Assembly: GCF_004136315.1 (NCBI RefSeq) | Contig: NZ_CP029562.1 | Span: 3,167,501-3,231,500 of the forward strand | Direction of reading: 5' to 3' | Source: Mesorhizobium sp. Pch-S | GTDB taxonomy: Bacteria > Pseudomonadota > Alphaproteobacteria > Rhizobiales > Rhizobiaceae | DNA length: 64,000 bases | Shown here: piece after piece, positions 25,538 to 33,723 of the stretch | How the letters are laid out: each line of letters opens with the position of its first letter | Numbering within the stretch: position 1 is the first letter of the stretch | Notes under the pieces: model-generated | The model's database searches: none | Told to the model about the DNA's origin: nothing | Seen by the model: the letters and a program-made list of their open reading frames with translations, nothing else | Program-made: the position numbers and the translations under genes

Positions 25538-26394
25538 GCCGTGGCCAGCCCGACCCCGAAGGTGGTGATGGCCATTCCGACGATCTGGACCAGGTTCAGA
25601 TGTTCACCGAACAGGACCCAGGCCATTACCGCTGTGACCGCAGGAACCAGGTAGAACAGCGAAGCAACCTTCGACATCGCTCCCTCGCGGATCATCACCA
25701 TCAACAGGAAGATGGCGCCGACCGAAAGCACCAGCACGAGCCAGGCCATGGCGAAGATGAAATCGCCATTGACGGTGAAGACGCGGGTCTCGAAGGCGAA
25801 GCTCGCGATCACCATCACCACGGTGCCGCCGACATACTGCCAGAAGGTCGATGCGACGAGGTTGCCCGATGATCCGAAACGCTTCTGCCAGACGGTGCCG
25901 GCGCTCATGGCAATGACCGAGATGATGGAAGCCGTCAGCGTGGCCGCCGTGATGCCGCCGCCCAGCGCACCGAGCTTGGGCCACAAGACGGTGACGACGC
26001 CGACGAAACCGATTGCCAGGCCGGCCCAGTGTCGGGGTTGGATCTCTTCACCGAGAAGCTTGCCGGCCATGACCGCGGTGATCAGCGGCTGCAGGCCGAC
26101 GATCAGTGCCGAGATGCCGGCAGGAAGGCCACGGTGGATCGCCCAGAAGACTGCTCCGAGATAGATACCGTGCATGAGAATGCCGGCGATGATGGCGTGC
26201 TGTGCCTGCGTACGGTTCGGCCAGGGCGCCTTGAGGGCCACGATCAGGACGGCGAACAGCACCGCGGCGATGGCAAAACGGATGGCAAGGAACGTGAATG
26301 GTTCGGCCCACGGCATCGCGTAGCGCGCACCGATGAAACCGGTTGCCCACAGCACGACGAAGGTGGCGGGAATGAACCGCTTGAACTCGTGCAT
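25507..26394 (-). CDS. EamA/DMT family transporter
   Basis: This 295-residue protein has ten predicted helices in two EamA repeats. The first begins FVVLWATGFIGARYAMPW, the second lies at about residues 150-285, ending LVPAVTAVMAWVLFGEHLN. This is the drug/metabolite exporter superfamily. The start is ATG 26394; the open frame upstream is not membrane-like. The last 31 bases overlap the end of the convergent yihY-like gene, so the two transcripts are antisense at their ends. The substrate is unknown. Confidence 0.88.
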   Translation of the reverse strand: MHEFKRFIPATFVVLWATGFIGARYAMPWAEPFTFLAIRFAIAAVLFAVLIVALKAPWPNRTQAQHAIIAGILMHGIYLGAVFWAIHRGLPAGISALIVGLQPLITAVMAGKLLGEEIQPRHWAGLAIGFVGVVTVLWPKLGALGGGITAATLTASIISVIAMSAGTVWQKRFGSSGNLVASTFWQYVGGTVVMVIASFAFETRVFTVNGDFIFAMAWLVLVLSVGAIFLLMVMIREGAMSKVASLFYLVPAVTAVMAWVLFGEHLNLVQIVGMAITTFGVGLATAQPTRARASA

Positions 26395-26512
26395 GGAAGG
26401 ACAACCGCTTTCTGATGAAGAATGTGCCGCTCTAGCCCGGTAACCGGGCAGGGCAAAGCCAAAACCGCTTACTTTTAAAGTAACGCGAATTGAAGCTTCT
26501 GCCGGAACGGTC

Positions 26513-27388
26513 CTATAGGCCAACCATGTGGCGGATGTCCTCGGGGGCCGCGCCGGCGGCTCGCAGCGTGGCCAATCCCGTGTCCTTGAGGCTCTTCGAG
26601 AGCTTGCGTCCGTCCGGACCGAGGATCAGCCGGTGGTGGAAATATACAGGCTGCGGCAGGCCAAGCAATTCCTGCAACAGTCTCTGTACGGCCGTTGCCT
26701 GGAACAGATCCATGCCGCGCACGACGTGGGTGATGCCTTGCAGGGCATCGTCGAGCACGACGGACAGATGGTAGCTGGTCGGGATGTCCCGGCGCGCCAG
26801 CACGATGTCGCCCCAGTCCTGCGGCTGTGCCTGGACATGACCTGTTTTCGACAGGCTCGTGTTTTCGAATTCCGCCCAGGAGAGATCGGTACCGACCCGC
26901 GACAGTGCGGCTGCAACGTCGAGGCGCCAGGCGAAAGGCATCCCTTCCGCAATGCGCGCGCTGCGCTCCTTTCGCGACAGAGCCTTGTCGACTGCCGGAT
27001 AGAGCGGCGCGCCATCCGGGTCGCGTGGCCAGTCGCGCCCGCGCCGTTCGCGGTCGCTGATGAAGGCGCGGATGTCGCCACGGCTCATGAAGGCAGGATA
27101 GACGAGGTCTTCGGCAATCAGCCTTTCAAGGGCTGCCCGGTATTCGCCGAAATGCTCCGACTGCCGCCGCACCGGTTCTTGCCAGCTCAAGCCAAGCCAT
27201 TCGAGATCGCGGTAGATAGCCGCCTCGAACTCCGGCGTGCAGCGCGTGGTGTCTATGTCCTCGATGCGCAGCAAGAGGCGTGCCTGATTGCCGTTTGCCA
27301 GTTGCTGGTTGAGCAGCGCCGAATAGGCGTGACCAAGATGCAGGTCGCCATTCGGGCTGGGGGCGAAACGAAATGTCAGGAGTGTCAT
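26513..27388 (-). CDS. gluQ: Glutamyl-Q tRNA(Asp) synthetase
   Basis: This 291-residue truncated GluRS-like enzyme has the HIGH-type motif FAPSPNGDLHLGHAYSALLN near the N-terminus and KMSKS-type KLSKS near residue 250, and lacks the anticodon-binding domain. It attaches glutamate to queuosine at position 34 of tRNA-Asp. The Cys residues of the zinc site seen in E. coli GluQ-RS are not present (YPAFMSRGD in that place), as in some other alphaproteobacterial members. ATG 27388 is the true start; the longer frame runs into the AlkA gene region. Confidence 0.92.
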   Translation of the reverse strand: MTLLTFRFAPSPNGDLHLGHAYSALLNQQLANGNQARLLLRIEDIDTTRCTPEFEAAIYRDLEWLGLSWQEPVRRQSEHFGEYRAALERLIAEDLVYPAFMSRGDIRAFISDRERRGRDWPRDPDGAPLYPAVDKALSRKERSARIAEGMPFAWRLDVAAALSRVGTDLSWAEFENTSLSKTGHVQAQPQDWGDIVLARRDIPTSYHLSVVLDDALQGITHVVRGMDLFQATAVQRLLQELLGLPQPVYFHHRLILGPDGRKLSKSLKDTGLATLRAAGAAPEDIRHMVGL

Positions 27389-27460
27389 CGATCGGCGGCA
27401 ATCGGGTTTTGCAAGCGTTAGCCGGATTGCTACCTTGCCGGCCTTTCCCGGACAAGGAAC

Positions 27461-28102
27461 ATGCAGCGGATCACCTCTCTCAATGACATCACTGCGGGGC
27501 TGGATGCCCTGTGCGGTATCGATCCCCGCCTGGAAACGGTGCGTGCCTTTGCCGGCGACGTGCCGCTGCGCCTTTCGGAGCCGGGCTTTGCCAGCCTCGC
27601 TTCGATCATCGTTTCGCAACAGGTATCGCGCGCCAGCGCCGACGCCATTTTCGGCCGACTGACCAAACTGCTGGATCCGCTGACGGCCGACGCCATCCTT
27701 GGTGCAGGCGAAGATGTCTTCCGTGAAGCCGGATTGTCACGGCCCAAGCAGCGTGGGCTGCTCGCTGTTGCCGGCGCGGTCGCGGACGGACTCGATCTGC
27801 ATCACCTCTGTTCGCTGGAAGCCAGCGAAGCAATCACCACGCTGACGGCCGTTCCAGGCATCGGTCCCTGGACGGCGGAATGCTATCTGCTCTTCGCTGC
27901 GGGACACCCGGATGTGTTTCCTGCACGTGATGTCGCGCTGCAGAGCGCCGTCGGCCATGCGCTGTCGATCGACCCACGCCCGGCCGAGAAAAAGCTCATC
28001 CTCCTGGCCGAATCATGGGCGCCCTGGAGGGGCGTCGCGGCGCGACTTTTCTGGTCCTACTACAGAGAATTGAAGGGCAGGGATGCGGCCCCGCCGGTCT
28101 GA
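27461..28102 (+). CDS. alkA: DNA-3-methyladenine glycosylase II (AlkA type)
   Basis: This 213-residue HhH-GPD glycosylase shows the helix-hairpin-helix VPGIGPWTAECYLLFAAG and the catalytic aspartate D157 in PARDVALQ. The early SIIVSQQVSRASADAIF is also family-typical. There is no N-terminal Ada-like domain and no iron-sulfur cluster. It excises alkylated purines to start base-excision repair. It is divergent from gluQ, with 72 bases between them. The length is shorter than E. coli AlkA (282) because the first beta domain is missing, which is usual in alphaproteobacteria. Confidence 0.92.
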   Translation: MQRITSLNDITAGLDALCGIDPRLETVRAFAGDVPLRLSEPGFASLASIIVSQQVSRASADAIFGRLTKLLDPLTADAILGAGEDVFREAGLSRPKQRGLLAVAGAVADGLDLHHLCSLEASEAITTLTAVPGIGPWTAECYLLFAAGHPDVFPARDVALQSAVGHALSIDPRPAEKKLILLAESWAPWRGVAARLFWSYYRELKGRDAAPPV

Positions 28103-28230
28103 GCCGCAAAAAAGCTTAAAAATCATGCTCTTTTGAGGGGTGTTCGGCACGGCTTCCCGCTTCACATCCCTGTCATGTCGGGCTTACAGTATCCGCGTCG
28201 TTCGGTTCGGGAACGAAGGAGGCAAACAAC

Positions 28231-28788
28231 GTGACGGTTGCCGTATCTCCGGATGGGCTTCCAGCACTGGTGCTGAATGCGGATTATCGCCCGCTCAGCT
28301 ATTACCCGCTTTCGCTCTGGTCCTGGCAGGATGCGATCAAGGCGGTGTTCCTCGATCGCGTCAATATCGTTGCCGAATACGAGCACGCGGTCTCCTCGCC
28401 GAATTTCTCGATGAAGCTGCCGTCCGTCGTCAGCCTCAAGGCCTATGTGAAGCCATCACGCTACCCGGCTTTCACACGCTTCAACGTTTTCCTGCGTGAC
28501 CGCTTCCAGTGCCAGTATTGCGGGACGCCGGAGGATCTCACCTTCGACCACGTTGTCCCGCGTCATCGCGGCGGTGCGACGACGTGGGAAAATGTGGTCG
28601 CCGCCTGTTCCCCCTGCAATCTGCGCAAAGGCGGCATGATGCCTTCCCAGGCCAAGATGTGGCCGCTGCAGAAGCCTTACCAGCCGACCGTGCACGATCT
28701 GCACAACAACGGCCGCCTCTTCCCACCCAACCATCTGCACGAGAGCTGGATGGATTATCTCTACTGGGATGTGGAACTGGAGCCGTAA
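28231..28788 (+). CDS. HNH endonuclease family protein
   Basis: This 185-residue protein has a conserved N-terminal segment (PALVLNADYRPLSYYPLSLW) and a complete HNH nuclease core: CQYCG, then LTFDHVVPRHRGGATTWENV and CSPCNLRKG. The two CxxC pairs hold zinc, and H, N and H residues are all present. The start is GTG with AAGGAGG at good spacing. This protein is nearly universal in alphaproteobacterial chromosomes as a single gene, so a housekeeping rather than a mobile-element role is likely. The biological substrate is unknown. Confidence 0.92.
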   Translation: MTVAVSPDGLPALVLNADYRPLSYYPLSLWSWQDAIKAVFLDRVNIVAEYEHAVSSPNFSMKLPSVVSLKAYVKPSRYPAFTRFNVFLRDRFQCQYCGTPEDLTFDHVVPRHRGGATTWENVVAACSPCNLRKGGMMPSQAKMWPLQKPYQPTVHDLHNNGRLFPPNHLHESWMDYLYWDVELEP

Positions 28789-28802
28789 GGCCCGCTCCCT
28801 GT

Positions 28803-29318
28803 TCAAGCGCGCTTGAAAGCTCCGCGGAAGGCAACCGCTGCCAGGATCACGCTGGCAATGGCATTCCAGCCGGCCAGAGACAGTCCGAGGATACGCAAGG
28901 CGGCCTTGTCGCAGGAAGGCGGCACGAACTTGTCGAGTGCGTCAAGCACGCCGTTGCCGCCGGTGTCGACCGGACCAGCGACGTTGGTGCAGTCGGTCGG
29001 GCCTGGCCACCAGCCCCATTCGACGCCGGAATGGAACACGCCGAGATAGAGGCCGTAGACCATGAGCAGGCCACCGACGATCAACAAGGCACGAGTGATC
29101 CAGACGGGCAGCTTGAAGACAGCTGCCAGCACCGCAAGCAGCATAAGCGGCGCACCGACATAGTAGGGGATGCGCTGTTCGTAGCAGAGTTTGCACGGGA
29201 TATAGCCGCCGATGTACTGAAAGGCGAGCGCCGATCCAACAGTGGCGGCCATGGCCACGGTCAGGAAAGCGGCGGTAAGCATCGGAGCGCGTTGAGCGGG
29301 CGTCGTCGCTTGGGACAT
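28803..29318 (-). CDS. dsbB: Disulfide bond formation protein DsbB
   Basis: This 171-residue inner-membrane protein has four helices. The first periplasmic cysteine pair is C42 and C45 (IPCKLCYEQR). The second loop contains two further cysteines (PTDCTNVAG and PPSCDKAAL). DsbB reoxidises DsbA and passes electrons to ubiquinone. GGAGCAAACCAG precedes ATG 29318. It is convergent with the HNH gene across only 14 bases. No dsbA is in the window. Confidence 0.9.
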   Translation of the reverse strand: MSQATTPAQRAPMLTAAFLTVAMAATVGSALAFQYIGGYIPCKLCYEQRIPYYVGAPLMLLAVLAAVFKLPVWITRALLIVGGLLMVYGLYLGVFHSGVEWGWWPGPTDCTNVAGPVDTGGNGVLDALDKFVPPSCDKAALRILGLSLAGWNAIASVILAAVAFRGAFKRA

Positions 29319-29360
29319 CTGGTTTGCTCCTGGCACCGGCGGTTTCCGGACCGTTGTTAC

Positions 29361-29412
29361 TACGCAATTTCGGACGGAAAACCGCTACACGCTTTTCCTG
29401 AAATTGCTCTAG
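29361..29412. repeat. Short copy of the intergenic palindromic repeat
   Basis: GCAATTTC and GAAATTGC pair as an 8-bp stem; the segment reads TACGCAATTT ... GAAATTGCTCTAG, with an internal GGTTTTCCG-like core on the other strand. It shares its ends (CTAGAGCAATT, AATTGCGTA) with the element at 19105-19186. Its CTAG end supplies the TAG stop of the yqaA-like gene. Confidence 0.65.
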
Positions 29413-29996
29413 AGGGCGTACTTGGCCGCGAAATACAGCAGAATAAGGATGACAGCGGCGGCCCCGGCCAACAGGCCGAGCCGCTTCTCGATGAAGTCAC
29501 GGATCGGTTCGCCGTAGCGGCGCAGCAACCAGGCGAGCAGCAGGAAACGGCCGCCGCGCGCCACGATGGCGAGCACGATGAACAGCAGCAGGTTGACGCC
29601 GATGACGCCGGAGAGAATGGTCACCACCTTGATCGGCGGCAGATGCGCGGCCCCGGACGTGATCAGCATCAGGATGATGAAGCCGATCCCGGACGAGGTG
29701 CGCAGCGCTTCGAACTCGTCGTATTTGCCGTAGAATTCGAGCACGGGCTTGGCCACGGCTTCATAGGCATAGTGCCCGATGAACCAGCCGGCAACGCCGC
29801 CGAGAACGGAGGCAATGGTGGCGACGAGTGCGTAGCGGTAGGCGCGATCGGGACGGGAAAGCGCCATGGGCAGGTAGAGCACGTCCGCCGGTACAAGAAA
29901 GACCGAGCTCTCGACGAAAGCGATGAAGGCCAGCCACCACTCGGCCGATTTCCTGGCCGCAAGCGACAGGGTCCAGTCGTAAAGTCCGCGAAGCAT
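29409..29996 (-). CDS. YqaA family (SNARE-associated/DedA-like) membrane protein
   Basis: This 195-residue protein has about four or five membrane helices with the VTT/DedA-related motif FVESSVFLVPADVLYLPMAL and GGVAGWFIGHYAYEAVAKP, typical of YqaA. The family is related to DedA lipid flippases; membrane-lipid homeostasis is inferred. AAGGGGG precedes ATG 29996, which is preferred to an upstream in-frame start. The stop codon lies within the end of the palindromic repeat. Confidence 0.87.
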   Translation of the reverse strand: MLRGLYDWTLSLAARKSAEWWLAFIAFVESSVFLVPADVLYLPMALSRPDRAYRYALVATIASVLGGVAGWFIGHYAYEAVAKPVLEFYGKYDEFEALRTSSGIGFIILMLITSGAAHLPPIKVVTILSGVIGVNLLLFIVLAIVARGGRFLLLAWLLRRYGEPIRDFIEKRLGLLAGAAAVILILLYFAAKYAL

Positions 29997-30137
29997 GCAG
30001 CCCCCTTCTTGGTCAGCGTCATGCTCTAGAAAGAATTTCTTGGCCACACAATGGCCGGAGGCTTCACGAAACCGAAAGGTCGCACCTGCCAGGCGGGAAG
30101 TTTGTGGCGATTTCAGTTCCCGGATGCATTGCGCCAG

Positions 30138-30165
30138 TTGACGAACCAGTGCGCGACCGTATAGT
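30138..30165 (+). promoter_or_regulatory. Probable sigma-70 promoter of tRNA-Leu
   Basis: TTGACG (30138-30143) and TATAGT (30160-30165) are separated by 16 bases and end 29 bases before the tRNA. Both boxes match consensus at five of six positions. Confidence 0.65.
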
Positions 30166-30194
30166 CCGCGCCCATCTGGACCGCCCGGTCCAGG

Positions 30195-30279
30195 GCCCCT
30201 ATGGCGGAATTGGTAGACGCGCTCGACTCAAAATCGAGTTCCGCAAGGAGTGCTGGTTCGATCCCGGCTAGGGGCACCA
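30195..30279 (+). tRNA. tRNA-Leu (anticodon CAA)
   Basis: This 85-base type II tRNA has a 7-bp acceptor stem beginning GCCCCT and closing with AGGGGC, discriminator A and an encoded CCA (30277-30279). The anticodon stem CTCGA/TCGAG holds the loop CTCAAAA with CAA at 30229-30231, which reads UUG codons. The long variable arm (TTCCGCAAGGAGT) is diagnostic for Leu or Ser, and the T-loop reads GGTTCGATCC. tRNA 3' ends are frequent integration sites, and unusual non-coding DNA follows directly. Confidence 0.96.
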
Positions 30280-30290
30280 TTTTCTTATCT

Positions 30291-30383
30291 CACGCCAGTT
30301 CGCTTTCGCTCACGGCTCCGATGGGGCGGCCTGACGGCCGACGGGCGGTCGCCCGTGCGAACCCTTGGGGTTCGATGGTGCTC
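30291..30383 (+). repeat. Structured direct repeat, copy 1
   Basis: This 93-base unit repeats at 30408-30498 with a few differences. It contains several small hairpins: CGGCC-TGAC-GGCCG, CGGGCG-GT-CGCCCG and CGAACCC-TTG-GGGTTCG. It begins 12 bases after the tRNA-Leu CCA. Short reading frames through it are probably accidental. It may be an RNA-structured repeat of a rhizobial family; no name is claimed. Confidence 0.75.
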
Positions 30384-30407
30384 TGGAGAGATGTGGCGTT
30401 TCCATAT

Positions 30408-30498
30408 CACGCCAGTTCGCTTCGCTCACGGCTCCGATGGGGCGGCCTGACGGCCGACGGACGGTGTCCTTGCGAACCCTTGGGGTTCGATGCTGCTC
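30408..30498 (+). repeat. Structured direct repeat, copy 2
   Basis: This 91-base second copy is offset by 117 bases from copy 1. It has one base fewer in the GCTTTCGCT stretch and a diverged middle (ACGGTGTCCTTGC in place of GCGGTCGCCCGTGC), so the central hairpin is lost while the outer CGGCC/GGCCG and CGAACCC/GGGTTCG hairpins remain. Confidence 0.75.
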
Positions 30499-30567
30499 AG
30501 CCATGATGCGCTGGTTACCGGCGCGCCCGATCCGAGCCATCGTTCTGGTGACTTCACAACCCCAGCG

Positions 30568-30611
30568 AGCCCGCTTGCCTGGGTGGGGTTGGGGGGTGTG
30601 GCAAGCGGGCT
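30568..30611. other. Long perfect hairpin with G-rich loop
   Basis: A 12-bp perfect stem (AGCCCGCTTGCC / GGCAAGCGGGCT) encloses a 20-base loop consisting almost entirely of G and T with runs of 3, 4 and 6 G. No T tract follows. It could be a terminator of the tRNA/repeat transcript, a remnant of a mobile element end, or a quadruplex-forming site. Confidence 0.6.
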
Positions 30612-30816
30612 ACGGTAACACGACGTGCCTTCGTCCTACCGTAGAACCTATGTATCCCATTCGGGTGACGTTAGAAATGAAAACTTTGAAAAACTTATAT
30701 ATATCAATAGTTTAGATGAAACTAAAGTATGAATGTCAAAAAGTTTCGGCCGGACGCTCGAAGGTTGTCGGGGTTCGTTGTGCCGGGGCGATCGGATCAG
30801 CAGGCCTGTCTCCCGC
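30612..30816. other. AT-rich non-coding stretch
   Basis: From about 30650 to 30745 base composition falls sharply below the rest of the window (for example AAACTTTGAAAAACTTATAT). No convincing open frame, RNA gene or repeat was recognised. It separates the repeat patch from the 3' end of the acyltransferase gene and may be transferred or decayed DNA. Confidence 0.5.
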
Positions 30817-32100
30817 TCAGTTGCGACTGAACAGGCTCCTCACCCTGTTGCGCAGCAACCGGGCGAAGTTGCGGGTCTCGCGATAGAGGTGCAGATGGGA
30901 CGCGGCCTGCCTGGTCGCCTTGTCGGCATCCGGCGCCAGGCCGATCACGAAGGTCCCAACCGGCCTGCGCTCCATCCACAGGCGGCTCATGACGGGATGA
31001 TCGGGCACTGCGCATGAATCGGTCATGATGATGTTGGGATCGTCGAGGTGCTGCTTGGTCACCTCGATCATCAGCAGCGTGCCCGGTGAGTAAGAAGCCA
31101 GCTTCTCATCATAGGCCGTCTTCCACGTGTAGGCGTGCCCGGCTTCCACAAAGACGATGAGGCTTGCAATGGTGCGGCCATCCAGTGTCAGTGAATGGAT
31201 GCGGCACATGTCCTGCTCGGCCAGGCGGTGCACCGCCTCGCGTGCGAAGGCGGCACGAAAGCGATCGATGGCCATGGCGGTGCGTTCGCGCCCTTTCCAA
31301 CCGGATGCCTCCAGCGTCAGGAAATTCTCGATCGCCTGCCGGATCTCTTCCGGCACGCGCGCCACTTCGTGTTGCAATTTTCCGGTCTCGCCGAGCCGTC
31401 GTTTCAGGCGACGGAACTCACGATAATGGTGCGAGCGCAGGGACTGCTTGAGGTAGGCTTCGCCATCAAGCTTGCTGTGCAGGAACGGTCGCTGCGTTTC
31501 GCCGGTAATCACCAATGGCAGGTTGCGTGCCTCGGCAAGTGCCCGCAGCAGGCTGGCCATCGGGCCATCGAGCCGCATGTCAGGCAGGGCAAAGACCTTG
31601 GGGAGCTTCAGATGCGGTCGCGACAGCATCGCGAAGAAATCTTCGATCACGCCGATAGGATCGTCCCGGTCGACCAACGGGGTGCCGACAGGGCCGAATG
31701 GGCTCGCCCAGGTCCGCATGATAGGGGCCGCAAGCGGAATGCCGGGCCGCTCGACCGAGAAAGGCACCAGGAGCCGCAGCCGGCTGCGATGTTCGTTGCC
31801 GTCGCGGATCACGGCCAGACGCACTTCCCGGTCCTCGAGGCGTGGCATTGCAGGTGCCAGGAAGCGCGGATTGAAGAAGACGTTGGGCTCGACGGTCCGG
31901 TTGCACAGATAGTCGAGTTCTTCGACCAGATCGAAGCCTGCCGAAGCCGGATAGACAGCGAGCGTCCGTTCCGGCCGGCTGGAGGCCAGCAATTCGATCT
32001 CGGCGAGGTGGGCGGCATCGGGAACGACACCCGCCAGACCGGTCATCAGGGTCCCGGCGGGACCACCGCTTGTTTCCTCGATCAGTGGGACGGCGGCCAT
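30817..32100 (-). CDS. CelD/BcsL-like GNAT acyltransferase (polysaccharide-associated)
   Basis: This 427-residue protein resembles the CelD/FemAB-like acetyltransferase group (Acetyltransf_6). A variable N-terminal half precedes a GNAT core at about residues 200-380 with SHHYREFRRLKRRLGE, FLTLEASGWKGRERTAM, CRIHSLTLDGRTIASLIVF and YDEKLASYSPGTLLMIE. Such proteins occur in cellulose, exopolysaccharide and capsule loci of rhizobia and may acylate sugars. ATG 32100 overlaps the flippase stop by one base (TGATG), indicating translational coupling. No glycosyltransferases are nearby, so the polymer is unknown. Confidence 0.8.
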   Translation of the reverse strand: MAAVPLIEETSGGPAGTLMTGLAGVVPDAAHLAEIELLASSRPERTLAVYPASAGFDLVEELDYLCNRTVEPNVFFNPRFLAPAMPRLEDREVRLAVIRDGNEHRSRLRLLVPFSVERPGIPLAAPIMRTWASPFGPVGTPLVDRDDPIGVIEDFFAMLSRPHLKLPKVFALPDMRLDGPMASLLRALAEARNLPLVITGETQRPFLHSKLDGEAYLKQSLRSHHYREFRRLKRRLGETGKLQHEVARVPEEIRQAIENFLTLEASGWKGRERTAMAIDRFRAAFAREAVHRLAEQDMCRIHSLTLDGRTIASLIVFVEAGHAYTWKTAYDEKLASYSPGTLLMIEVTKQHLDDPNIIMTDSCAVPDHPVMSRLWMERRPVGTFVIGLAPDADKATRQAASHLHLYRETRNFARLLRNRVRSLFSRN

Positions 32101-33545
32101 CAGGCGGCTCCTCTGGCGGGAATGAAGATAGCCATTGTGATGCCGAGCTTGCGCCAGACCGTAAACGACAGGGCGGCGGCTTCGAACACCATGGCAAGAG
32201 CCGTGGCCAGCGCGGCCCCCCAGAGATGGAAGGTCGGGATCAGCACGACATTGAGTGCGATGTTGAGGGCCAAGGTCACTGCGAAAACAGCGGCGCAGAT
32301 GTTCTGATGGCCGCTCATGGTGAGCAGGCTCTCGCAGGGGCCGACAGCCGCGCGGGCAACGACGCCGCAGACGAGCAGGAACAGCAACGGGTAGCCGCTG
32401 GTGAATTCCGGTCCGAACAGGATCAGCATCGGCTTGCCGAGAAGAAGAACCACAAGCGCCATCAGCAGCGACGGCCAGAAGGTCCACGAAACCGTTTCAC
32501 GGGCAAAGGTGGCGAGTTTTTCCCTATCGCCATGGGTGTAGTGGGCATAGCGCTGCGCGACGCCGGCCTTGACGGCGAAATACACGAAATGCACCAGCGC
32601 CAGCGTCTTTACGGTCGCGAAATAGACCGCGACGTCGTCCGGTTGCAGATAGAAGCCGACCATCAGCACGTCGGCATTGGTCAGCAGAAAAAAGAAGCTT
32701 TCCACCAGGAAGATCGGCAGGGACACGGCGATCCAGTCGCGCATGTGGATGGCTCTGGGGCCGGAAGGTACGCGGGCATCGGTGCGCGCGGTGATCTCGA
32801 CCAGCTGGAAGATGGTGGTGGCATAGGTGGCGACGATCGAGGCAATCAAAGCGGTCCTGGCGTCCGCCGGCATGCCAATCAGCAGCGCAAGCCCCATGCA
32901 GGCAAGGATCGCGATCGGGCGGACGATGTAGACGAGCGAAAGGGCTGAAAGCGTCCAGGAATGGGCGCGGGCGATACCCTGGAGCAAGTCGGACATCGCG
33001 ATCATCGGCAGGCAGAAGATGCCGAGGATGAACGGCACGACATAGTAGTTTTCGAGCCAGCCGGAAAACAGCCAGACACCTGCGATGCCGATCAGTGCAA
33101 TGAGGGTCGACGCTACCAGTACGAAAATCCGGCTGGCCAGCAGGATGCCGCGCAGTTCGGCCAGCTTGCCATGCTCGCGGAACTCAGGAATGAAGCGGAT
33201 GACGGAGGTGTGGAAACCGAGGCAGGAGAGATTGCCGACGATGACCATCGTCGTCCAGACCAGCACGAGAATGCCGTATTCGAAGGAGCCCATCCAGCGG
33301 GCCATCAGCACCTGGCTGACAAAGGCGATGACGGCACTGATGACGCGGATGGCAAAGGCGATCAGCGAGATGCGTCCGGCCTGGCCGCGCTCATCGGAAG
33401 AAAAAAGGACCGCATCGAGCTTCCCCAGCAAAGGCCGCGCGCGCAGCGCCAGGCGCTGCGGCAGAAGCCGCTCGGCTGTCGTGGCTGCAGAAAAGCGCAC
33501 GTGATACTCCAGGTCCTCGCCCTGGACCTTAACAGGCCCCGGCAT
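32100..33545 (-). CDS. Wzx-type polysaccharide flippase (MOP superfamily)
   Basis: This 481-residue protein has about 12-14 helices after a roughly 50-residue polar N-terminus. It shows oligosaccharide-flippase features: ARWMGSFEYGILVLVWTTMV early, VESFFFLLTNADVLMVGFYL in the middle and late NIALNVVLIPTFHLWGAALA. It should translocate a lipid-linked glycan across the inner membrane. It is the first gene of a two-gene minus-strand unit with the CelD-like acyltransferase, which might modify the same glycan. The divergent neighbour is the uncharacterised envelope cassette. Confidence 0.87.
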   Translation of the reverse strand: MPGPVKVQGEDLEYHVRFSAATTAERLLPQRLALRARPLLGKLDAVLFSSDERGQAGRISLIAFAIRVISAVIAFVSQVLMARWMGSFEYGILVLVWTTMVIVGNLSCLGFHTSVIRFIPEFREHGKLAELRGILLASRIFVLVASTLIALIGIAGVWLFSGWLENYYVVPFILGIFCLPMIAMSDLLQGIARAHSWTLSALSLVYIVRPIAILACMGLALLIGMPADARTALIASIVATYATTIFQLVEITARTDARVPSGPRAIHMRDWIAVSLPIFLVESFFFLLTNADVLMVGFYLQPDDVAVYFATVKTLALVHFVYFAVKAGVAQRYAHYTHGDREKLATFARETVSWTFWPSLLMALVVLLLGKPMLILFGPEFTSGYPLLFLLVCGVVARAAVGPCESLLTMSGHQNICAAVFAVTLALNIALNVVLIPTFHLWGAALATALAMVFEAAALSFTVWRKLGITMAIFIPARGAA

Positions 33546-33723
33546 GGCAGACTATGTATGACGGACAGCTTAAGAAACGGTTCGGCGGCAACCCGTACCG
33601 AGTTGGCAGTCTTAGTCAGGAGAAAGTCGCCACCACTGCCCGGAACTTCCTCATGGGTTCCAATGGCAACGTTTCCGCACTAATTTGCCGCGCGGGTGGC
33701 AGGCGCAAGATTCGGAAGGCTTC

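Noticed and set aside
28231..28788. HNH gene as a mobile or homing endonuclease
   Set aside because: It has a conserved chromosomal-type N-terminus, no flanking intron, intein or repeat, and ordinary composition.
30291..30498. CRISPR array
   Set aside because: Only two long imperfect copies with a single spacer-sized gap, internal hairpins and no cas genes.
30201..30506. Small reading frame spanning the tRNA end and both structured repeats
   Set aside because: It begins inside the tRNA gene and its repeated peptide simply mirrors the DNA repeat; no ribosome site.
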